Of a DNA stretch of 6,643 nt, positions 1 through 6,643 are shown in pieces (the first letter of the stretch is position 1; every line of letters starts with the position of its first letter). The stretch covers positions 1 to 6,643 of the forward strand of contig CALBHM010000171.1 in NCBI GenBank assembly GCA_937892835.1, written 5' to 3'. A model generated the notes under the pieces. It was not told the origin of the DNA. It ran no database searches and was given only the letters and a program-made list of their open reading frames with translations. The translations under genes were made by a program, and so were the position numbers. This DNA is from an uncultured Ruminococcus sp. Its GTDB lineage: Bacteria; Bacillota; Clostridia; Oscillospirales; Acutalibacteraceae.

Positions 1-2
1 TA

Positions 3-1340
3 ACATCAAATGTGGACAAATATGAGCTGCACAGAAACGGCGTATATCTCGGAAACGGTGAAAAGACCGTTGTATCCGAGCTTGATATGGCAAAGAAATA
101 TATCGAGGATTTCCTTGATTCCGAGTTCTCAAGCACAGCAGATTTCTCGGATATGAAGCACATTGCTATCGGATATACCGAGATAGGTTCGGAGGAACAG
201 GGCGATCACAGCTTACAGATGGAAGCTGACCTTGAAAACTTTTCCGTGTCATACTTTATTGACGAAGAACTTGCAAAAGCAGAAAAATATGATTCTCTTG
301 AACAGATGAATCATGATCATTTATCGTTGTTGAGCTTTGAGGATATGCTTCATGTGGGCACTACCGAGCTTGACAGAATCCTTGAAGAAAAGGCGGCTGC
401 TGTAAATGTAGTGCTTGCAGTTTCTCAGAATGACACAAACAGGTACTACATTGCAAATGATGTTACCGAAGAATCAGTAAAAAATGTAATTACCAATTCG
501 GATAAGCTGTTTATGGATCTATGCGCTCTCGGCGGCATTCAGATAACCGAAGCCGAGTTTGCAAAGTATTCGCAGACCGAGGGTGTGACAGCCATTGATG
601 TGAATATCGACGAGCAGACTATGCACGTTTATGGTGCGGACAAGCCCATAACCTCTTTTGCCGAGATAAAGGGCATTGATGAAATAGCTGCATATCTTGA
701 CCTTGCAAATAACACGATAAACTTTTCCATAATTACGATAGAAGGCGAAAAGCCCTTTGTAACAGGTTCGTATGTGGGAAAAGACGATATTACGGCACTT
801 GAAGAATATCAGGAATACATTGCCGATACGGGAAAGCAGTTTGCCGATGTTACGGTCGAATTTTATCAGATCAGCGGTGACAATGAATCGGTAAGTGCCG
901 ATGATAGGGAATGTGCATACATTTTAGAGCATTTGCAGGAAGTAATGTCCCATAGTGACGCACTCTGCCTTGAATCGGAAACATATTCGGTTCGTTCTCC
1001 TCAGTTCCTTATTGATGATTTTGAGCAGATGAATGAAGAAGCTGAAACCGAGCTTGCCTTCAAAATGCCCAATGGCGGATATATCAGCATTTTTGAACGT
1101 TCCGATGAGGGATATGATTATACTATCTACAACGAAAGCTATTATGAGATCGACAGCGGCGTATATGATGATGACAGCATAACTATCCGTAATGCTCTGG
1201 TAAATATCCTTGATGATGAGCGTGTATATAACGAACTTGAGGAAATAGATTTTTCCGCTCTTTACGATATGGTTGAAAAAAGAGAGCATAACAAATCGCC
1301 TGAGTTTTCCGATACACTTGAAAATAAAAATGCTCCCGTA
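3..1340 (+). other. Acidic N-terminal accessory region of the giant protein (unassigned modules)
   Basis: Residues 1 to about 446 match no catalytic family I recognise and carry no obvious membrane segment or nucleotide-binding motif. The region reads as a chain of small alpha/beta modules. Residues 66-118 and 350-425 each look like strand-rich stretches followed by a helix and an acidic end containing an F-x-x-(L/M) pattern. These resemble the 'large polyvalent domain' (LPD) accessory modules that surround methylase-helicases on mobile elements, but I cannot assign an LPD number. Charge is strongly acidic: residues 340-431 hold 25 Asp/Glu against 7 Lys/Arg. The true N-terminus is not in the window. 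Confidence 0.5.
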
Positions 1341-4300
1341 GAGGAAAGCGAAATAAAGTGGATACCCATTCCCGAATCTGCTGACGATAACGGAAACCCC
1401 ACAAGTTATTCAACCAAATACAGAGGTGAAATTTTCTTAATTTCCGAAAATGGGGACGGAAAATATGATGTCGAATCTGAAAATATGAGGCATCATGATC
1501 AGACGTATTATGCACCTATAAACGAGGATTTTTCAGGCTTTTTGAGCAGAGCAGATGCGGAAGAATATTTTGCTGATAATATAGATGAATACATCGCTGT
1601 TCGTGATGAAAAGATACTTGATTCCATTGTTGCAAACATCACCGAGCCTACACCCGAGGAAAGAGAAGAATTAGCAAAGAAAAGCAATACCCTGAACAGA
1701 TTTTTCAATAACAATCCGAAGACGGTTTTTCGTGAAATTGTTGATTCGGCGGGACTTACTCCCACTGAGGATATTACTGTCGGAGATACAAAGGAGATCT
1801 TTAATGCTCTGAAAAGTGTGGATATTTCGCTTATGGGATATACCTACACCCTTGAATTTGAGCCGCACGATAACAGCCTTTCCGTCAGGGACACGGCATC
1901 AGACCGTGAAGTAAATTTTGTGTGGGGACACGCAAAGGAGCTTATGTATCTCATTGCAAACGAGAATAATATTTCCCGTGAAAGCCTCATACATAATGAG
2001 ATCATGCGTGGCACAGGCTTTGAAGATGGAAAGTTCAGAGTGGAGGAATTCTATAAGAATAATCCCACAAAGAAGAATTTTGTCGATTTTATAAAGAAGG
2101 AGTTCGGAATAGGCGGTCACAGGGGTGACGGACCTGTGAGTTTTAAAAATTATGATTCAAAAGGTATCGACATTGAAACAACCGCCGGTACTGAAACATT
2201 TACATGGAATGAGGCGGCGAAAGTCGTTTCCAATCTTATTGATAAGGGCGAATACATTACCAAGAAGGATATTGACAATCGTATTCGCAAAGCACAGTGG
2301 ACTATCAACAATGCAAACGAAAACAGCGATTTCACCCGTCTTGTTCGTGCTCATGAAATATTGCAGAAATACGGCATTGAAAAGCCTGAACCCAATAATG
2401 AATACAAGATATATCAGCTTAAGAAAGGACCCGAAAATCACGCTATACGTTTTGAAGGTTTTTCCAATGCCGAGCGTTACGGAGAGCCTGCAAAACCCGA
2501 AAACTATGACCTTGTATATACGGGCAGCCTTGATGATTTTGAGGACAGCAACAAGCTGGAAGCTATATACACAAAATTCAATCTTGACCGTATCGAGGAT
2601 TTCAAGGGACATTCCCTTTCCGTCAGCGACATTATCGTTATGGACAACGAAGCACATTATGTTGATTCATACGGCTTTGTCGATGTTTCGGACAGATTTC
2701 TCGGCAAGGAAAAGGAAAAAATCAATTTAAATGATTATGAAAATATCCGTCTTGTCCGCAGAACAGAATGGAACGATAAAGACCTCAGCGATGATGAAAA
2801 TCTTGCTTTTGAGGAAATAACCGAAAGCTATACTCCCGATGAGGACGGTTCCTTTACCAAGTACGGTTACAACAAAACCAACAGCATTCACGTTGATGTG
2901 TGGGAGGAGGAAAACAGCGTTTCTTCCGAAGATATGCTTGCGGATATTGCAAAGCATCTTGAAAATATGCGTAAAGGTGTATCGAGCAGAGATTATTACA
3001 TCGAGCTTACCGATCGTGACGGCAACGTGCGTACTCTTGATAATAACTTCTTCAATTTTGTAATTGAGGAAAGCAAGGTCATTGCGGAAACAATGGATTT
3101 TCCCGAAATTTCTATTGATGAAATGGGCGCAGCTATTGATGCCGAAAACAGCAGAACCGACTATGGCTATGAGCCTGCTATCGGTGACTTGCTGGAAAAG
3201 GACGACGAGCTTTTCCGCATCTTGGATATTTCCGACAATATCATTACGATTGAGGAAACATCAAGTCTGTTCCACGAATCGGAAAATATGACACTTGCCG
3301 ACTTTATAAATCGTGGATATGCACTTGTAGAAAAAGCAGAGCCTTCCGAAAAGGTTCAGTCCCCGGTTGAAGCTGAGAAAAAGTCTCCACTGGATACTCG
3401 AGATAATACACATTCCGATGAAGTCAAATCTCCAGTGGATACTCACAACAATAATTTTGTAATCACCGATGAAAATCTGGGAGTAAACGGACCGAAGGCG
3501 AGGTTTAATGCAAATATAGCAGCGGTGGAAACTCTGAAAACTATTGAAGCAGAGGGCAGAACCGCAACCCCCGAGGAACAGAAGATACTTTCGGGATATA
3601 CGGGCTGGGGAGCAATCCCGCAGGCATTCGACCCCAGAAATGACGATTGGAAGAATGAGTATGAAAAGCTGAAAACCGTTCTTGATGATGCAGAATATTC
3701 CGAAGCAAGGCGTTCTACCCTAAATGCTCATTACACCTCACCCGTTGTAATCAATGCTATATATGAAGGACTTGCGAATATTGGCTTTGAAAAAGGAAAA
3801 ATCCTTGAGCCTGCAATTGGTATAGGAAATTTCTTCGGAGTAATGCCCGAGAATATGCGGGACAGCGAGCTTCATGGTGTTGAGCTTGATGACCTGACAG
3901 GCAGGATCGCAAAGCAGCTCTATCCCGGTGCAGATATTCAGATAAAGGGATTTGAAAAGACTACATTTGAGAATAACAGTTTTGATGTGGTTGTCGGAAA
4001 TGTTCCATTCGGAAATTACAAGGTGAACGACAAGGACTACAACAAGAACAATTTCCTTATCCATGACTATTTCATAGCAAAATCTCTCGACAAGGTTCAC
4101 CCGGGCGGAGTAGTTGCTGTTGTAACCTCAAAGGGAACAATGGACAAGGAAAATGACGATATTCGTAAATATATTGCACAGAGAGCGGAGCTGTTGGGAG
4201 CTATACGTTTGCCCGACACTGCTTTCAAGGCAAACGCAGGAACAGAGGTAGTTTCGGATATTCTGTTTTTACAGAAGCGTGAAAGACCTATCGAAATTGA

Positions 4301-6643
4301 CCCCGACAAGGAAGGTTGGGTAAAGCTGGGCGTATCCGCCGACGGCTTTGATGTTAATAACTATTTTGCTGAACACCCCGAAATGGTGATAGGTGATTTT
4401 AAGGAGATTAGCGGCAGATTTGGTAATGAAGTGACCGTTAGGCTTGATGATCCGAGTATGCTGAAAAGCCGTCTTTCCGAAGCGGTACAGAATATTCGTG
4501 GCGAATACAAGGCTGCGTCTGTTATGAAAACTGTTGAGGAGATAAATGCCGATGTTATTCCTGCACCTGCCGAATCCCGCAAGTTTAGCTATCAGGCGGT
4601 AAACGGCGAACTCTATTACAGAGAAGCGGGGGACACTATGGAAAAGGTTCCCGCAAAGGGTAAGGGCAAGGACAAAATCGCCCGAGCAGTGGCTATGGTG
4701 GAGCTTCGTGATACGGTCAGAGAACTGCTTGACTTGCAGATGAACAATTCCGACAGATCCCTTGATGAAAGCATTTCCGACAGCAGAGCCAAGCTCAACA
4801 AGGTATATGATGCGTTTGTGGCAAAGTACGGTTTTGTTTCCGACAAGAAGAACAAGGATGCTTTCAAGGGTGACGATGATTACCAGCTCCTTTCCGCACT
4901 GGAAAATGAGGACAAGGAACACAGCACATACACCAAGGCTGACATCTTTGAGCATAACACAGTAAAGCCCAAGACCATAGCCGAACACGTTGAAACCGCA
5001 CAGGAGGCACTTATTATTTCCGTATCGGAAAAAGCAAAGGTGGATTTCGATTATATGTCCGAGCTTTGCGGTATGGATAAGGACAGCATGATAGCCGACC
5101 TCAAGGGACAGATATTCAGGCTTCCCCAGGCGGAGGAAAAGTATGTTACCTCTGACGAATACCTGACGGGAAATATCCGCAAGAAAATTGCAGAGCTTAA
5201 TAATGCTCCCGAGGGTATGGACGTTTCCGAAAACAGGGCAGCTCTTGAAAATGCAATTCCGACCAGAGTTGAAGCGAAGGACATTTCCGTGAAGCTGGGT
5301 TCTCACTGGATCGCACCCGAATATATTCGGCAGTTTATTTGTGAAAAATTCAATCCCGACTGGAATGCCAAGCGGGATATGACCGTTCAGTACAGCAAGG
5401 CAGCAGGCGAGTGGAAAATCGAAGATGTCAATGCGGCTTCAAAGAAAAATTACACGGCAACCAATGTTTTCGGTACACACCGAATGAACGCATACAAGAT
5501 AATTGAGGGAATCCTTAACAATAGTGACCTTCAGGTAAAGGACCATAAGAAGGACGAGAACGGTTATGATTTGCGTGATGACAAGGGCAACTATATTCTT
5601 GTGGTAAATCAGGAAGAAACCAAGGCGGTCAGACAGGTTGCAAATCTCATAAAGTCCGAATTTCAGGACTGGATTTTTAAAGATCCCGAAAGACGTGAAG
5701 ATTTGGTTCAGACCTACAATGAAATGTATAACTCTATACGTCCGAGAGAGTATGACGGTTCTCATCTCAACTTTGTTGGTATGAACACCGATATCACTCT
5801 CAAGGAACATCAGAAAAATGCTATTGCAAGAGCACTGTATGGCGGTAATACGCTGCTTGCACACGCCGTTGGCGCCGGAAAAACCTTTGAAATGATAGCC
5901 ATAGCAATGGAAGGAAAACGCCTGGGACTGCATACAAAATCGCTGTTTGCCGTTCCCAACAGCCTTACGGAGCAGATGGGCAATGATTTCAGAAGGCTGT
6001 ACCCCAATGCCAATATTCTTGTGGCTACAAAGAAAGATTTTGAAAAGGCAAACCGTCTGAAACTGTTTGCAAAGATCGCTGCAAATGACTGGGATGCTGT
6101 TATCGTCGGTCACACACAGTTCGACCGTATGGGACTTTCTCCCGAGCGTGAGCAGGAGTACATAAAGGCAGAGCTTGAAAAGCTTCGTGAGGAGCTTGAA
6201 TATGCTGCCGAATATGGAGAAAAGAGCTTTTCTGTCAAGAAGATTGAAAACGCTATTGCAAGCTATCAGGACAGGCTGAACAAACTCAATGATGCTCAGG
6301 TCAAGGACGATTTCATAGATTTTGAAAAGCTGGGCTTTGACAAGCTGTTCATCGACGAGTGCCATATGTATAAGAATCTGGCCACAGCAACAAAAATGCA
6401 CAATGTTTCGGGACTCGGCAGCGGCGGTGCGGCACGTTCCTTCAATCTGCTTATGAAAACAAAGTATATGGACGAAATTACAGGCGGCAAGGGTATGACT
6501 TTTGCCAGTGGAACGCCCATCTCGAATTCAATGTGCGAGCTTTATACCATGATGAGGTATTTGCAGGCAGATATGCTGAAAGACTGCGGCATCAATCATT
6601 TTGACGAATGGGCTGCCGATTTTGGCGAGGTCAAGACCGATTA
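3..6643 (+). CDS. Giant N6-DNA methyltransferase / SNF2-type helicase polyvalent protein, partial at both ends
   Basis: One uninterrupted frame of 2213 codons with no stop, fragmentary at both ends; residue n starts at base 3n. Domain order: acidic accessory modules (about 1-1115, with a YodL-like domain at 801-895), a Ser-Pro linker, an N6-adenine methyltransferase core (motif I EPAIGIGNF at 1269-1277, motif IV NVPFG at 1333-1337), a long connector, then helicase lobe 1 (Walker A AVGAGKT at 1955-1961, DECH box at 2118-2121, SGTPISNS at 2169-2176). Proteins with this layout are known from conjugative elements, plasmids and phages of Bacillota, often annotated as DNA methylase or DEAD/DEAH helicase; phage P1 DarB is a comparable methylase-helicase with an antirestriction role. 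I infer a cytoplasmic DNA-modifying and DNA-translocating protein that protects or helps establish a mobile element. The second helicase lobe must lie downstream, so the full protein is probably well over 2500 residues. Reading frame and domain class are secure; biological role is inferred. Confidence 0.95.
1350..1610 (+). other. Small accessory module with W...NG...Y...DG.YDVE pattern
   Basis: Residues about 450-536 start with a KWIPIP stretch (W453), then an NGNP turn, a predicted beta-rich stretch with GDGKYDVE, and a helix with SRADAEEYF. The pattern of a short beta sheet presenting an aromatic/Gly-Asp-Gly turn followed by an Asp-Ala-rich helix resembles short modules found repeatedly in mobile-element proteins of Clostridia. 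No enzymatic residues are evident. The assignment is by pattern memory only and the boundaries are approximate. Confidence 0.35.
1650..2385 (+). other. Conserved accessory domain of mobile-element methylase-helicases (RGTGF...FGIGG...DSKGI...W)
   Basis: Residues about 550-795 contain a series of landmarks I associate with the N-terminal part of SNF2-methylase proteins of Gram-positive conjugative elements. They are RGTGFEDGKFR (669-679), an FIKKEFGIGGH stretch ending at 706, DSKGI (718-722) and a tryptophan at 735 followed by a helical AAKVVSNLI segment. The Gly-rich FGIGG turn followed by DSKGI is the strongest of these. It precedes the YodL-like domain. The function of this domain is not established to my knowledge; a DNA- or partner-binding role is an inference. 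Confidence 0.6.
2403..2690 (+). other. YodL-like domain within the giant protein
   Basis: Residues about 801-896 begin YKIYQLK and proceed through YDLVYTGSL. A helix then leads to KFNLDRIEDFKGHSLSVSD (ending at residue 876), and the domain closes with HYVDSYGFVDV. The FKGHSLSVSD block (867-876) followed by YVDSYGF is the diagnostic signature of the YodL family, which is widespread on clostridial conjugative elements both as stand-alone proteins and as a fused module. Its biochemical activity is not known to me. Here it is embedded in frame, with no stop before or after, so it is a module of the larger protein and not a separate gene. Confidence 0.85.
2700..3160 (+). other. Region downstream of YodL, possibly DUF4316-like, unassigned
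   Basis: Residues about 900-1053 follow the YodL-like domain directly. In many clostridial mobile-element proteins YodL is followed by a DUF4316-type segment, and the NDYENIRLVRR stretch here fits such a transition, though I cannot confirm membership. The rest holds an acidic loop, a beta-rich stretch (SIHVDVWEEE), a helix (DMLADIAKHLENM) and a second strand set (YYIELTDRDGNV). No catalytic motif is visible. Confidence 0.35.
3168..3347 (+). other. Small beta-rich module preceding the methylase (SH3-like by pattern)
   Basis: Residues about 1056-1115 start YEPAIGDLLEKDDELFRILDI and continue through ITIEE and a helical ADFINRGYAL end. The pattern 'xxxGDxxxxxxxxxFxVxxI...V.....' immediately upstream of the methylase core recurs in methylase-helicases of Gram-positive mobile elements, where it looks like a compact barrel. 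The closing helix runs straight into the repetitive Ser-Pro linker. Fold assignment is by pattern only. Confidence 0.45.
3384..3444 (+). repeat. Imperfect direct repeat (45-bp period) encoding a Ser-Pro linker
   Basis: A 16-base unit at 3384-3399 (tctccactggatactc) recurs at 3429-3444 (tctccagtggatactc) with one mismatch. The spacing of 45 bases keeps the frame (15 residues). The units encode SPLDT and SPVDT. A further diverged SPVE lies upstream at residues 1120-1123, so three Ser-Pro motifs sit within about 25 residues. Because the single mismatch is at the centre of a near-palindrome, the 9-base cores (3386-3394 and 3431-3439) are also exact reverse complements. The stretch is rich in Lys, Glu, Asp, Asn and Pro and lies between the accessory half and the catalytic half, as expected for a flexible linker. 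Confidence 0.8.
3453..4502 (+). other. N6-adenine DNA methyltransferase core of the giant protein
   Basis: Residues about 1151-1500. Order of landmarks: NFVITDENLG at the start; GRTATPEEQ and GYTGWG (to 1203), typical of this methylase-helicase family; HYTSP at 1243-1247, in the position where gamma-type adenine methylases place their N-terminal substrate/cofactor motif. Motif I is EPAIGIGNF (1269-1277) for S-adenosylmethionine binding, followed by an acidic strand HGVELD. Motif IV is NVPFG (1333-1337), preceded by FDVVVG. Then come a PGGVVAVVTSKGTMD segment (from 1367), RLPDTAFKANAGTEV and NNYFAEHPEM (ending 1461), all characteristic of the family. Expected reaction: methyl transfer from S-adenosylmethionine to adenine N6. 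The catalytic motif has Val in place of the first Pro of the canonical NPPY/F; this variant appears usual for this subfamily. Confidence 0.88.
4503..5759 (+). other. Connector between methylase and helicase
   Basis: Residues about 1501-1919. The start has a short beta segment (FSYQAVNGELYYRE) and a basic KGKGKDK stretch, followed by helices beginning at VAMVELRDTVRELLD, which may coil. A KADIF segment (to 1649) leads to a conserved helical block with EALIISVSEKAKVDFDYM and DLKGQIFRLP. LGSHWIAPEYIRQF (from 1765) begins another globular module that continues through NVFGTHRMNAYKIIEG. These landmarks occur in the same order in related mobile-element methylase-helicases. The basic stretch and conserved aromatic residues suggest DNA contact, but no catalytic function can be read from it. 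Confidence 0.6.
5760..6643 (+). other. SNF2/superfamily 2 helicase, N-terminal RecA-like lobe, truncated by window end
   Basis: Residues about 1920-2213. LKEHQKNAI at 1933-1941 acts as the Q-motif-like start. Walker A is AVGAGKTFE at 1955-1963, with K1960 and T1961 expected to bind ATP phosphate and magnesium. Motif Ia is AVPNSLTEQ (around 1983-1991), and GHTQF (2036-2040) precedes a helical insertion. Walker B/motif II is IDECHMYKN with D2118-E2119-C2120-H2121, and motif III is SGTPISNS at 2169-2176. Between GHTQF and the DECH box, residues 2047-2100 form a charged, probably coiled-coil insertion. The second lobe with motifs IV-VI and the arginine finger is not in the window. Expected activity is ATP-dependent translocation on duplex DNA, coupled to the adjoining methylase. 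Confidence 0.9.

Noticed and set aside
924..2120. Series of short minus-strand open frames over the N-terminal half
   Set aside because: All are antisense to the continuous main frame, overlap one another in different frames and show no domain signal.
2152..2730. 192-codon open frame on the plus strand in another frame
   Set aside because: It overlaps the YodL-like domain, where the main frame has the conserved FKGHSLSVSD and YVDSYGF blocks. The alternative translation has no recognisable motif and no convincing ribosome binding site at its start.
3386..3439. Inverted 9-base repeat as a terminator or recombination site
   Set aside because: It lies inside an open reading frame in a linker, with a loop of about 36 bases and no T-run after it. 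It is better explained as the by-product of a direct duplication with one central base change.
4269..5306. 345-codon open frame on the minus strand
   Set aside because: It lies wholly antisense to the connector and methylase end of the giant gene, whose frame shows conserved family landmarks through the same stretch. The antisense product is a low-information hydrophobic/Cys/His-rich translation with no recognisable motif.
5439..6401. 320-codon open frame on the minus strand
   Set aside because: It is antisense to helicase lobe 1, including Walker A and the DECH box, which fix the coding strand. The apparent hydrophobicity comes from reading Glu/Lys-rich codons in reverse complement.
1..6643. 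Frequent TTTCCG/TTCCGA-type hexamers as a possible uptake or protection signal
   Set aside because: The occurrences fall mostly in the same codon phase (TCC serine followed by a G-starting codon), so preferred TCC usage explains them. I could not count them against a background.
1..6643. CRISPR array, tRNA/rRNA gene, riboswitch or insertion sequence
   Set aside because: No regularly spaced repeats, cloverleaf-like segments or terminal inverted repeats with a transposase were seen. The whole window is coding.

Overview
The whole window lies inside one giant protein-coding gene on the + strand. A single frame, with codons starting at position 3 and at every multiple of 3, runs from base 3 to the last base without a stop. 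That gives 2213 complete codons, open at both ends: the true start is upstream and the stop downstream. There is no intergenic DNA, so no promoter, terminator, RNA gene or CRISPR array. The other open frames on both strands are shadows of this one.

By its motifs the product is a very large methylase-helicase of the kind carried by integrative and conjugative elements, plasmids and some phages of Bacillota. It has an acidic N-terminal half made of small accessory modules, including one recognisable YodL-type domain. A repetitive Ser-Pro linker follows at about residues 1115-1150. Next come an N6-adenine DNA methyltransferase core (about 1151-1500), a long connecting region (about 1500-1920), and the first RecA-like half of an SNF2/superfamily 2 helicase (about 1920 to the end). 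The second helicase lobe lies beyond the window.

The organism is probably a gut-type Clostridia member (Ruminococcus/Oscillospiraceae-like). This rests on moderate GC by eye, heavy use of GAA/AAG/TCC/ATA codons, and family resemblance. It is an inference, and no taxonomic marker is present. The gene most likely belongs to the cargo or transfer region of a conjugative element.

Working model (inference): this is a 'polyvalent' protein, comparable in architecture to the methylase-helicase DarB of phage P1. It would travel with, or be made early on, the incoming element. It would use methyltransferase and ATP-driven DNA translocation activities, plus accessory modules, to protect the DNA from host restriction or to assist its establishment.
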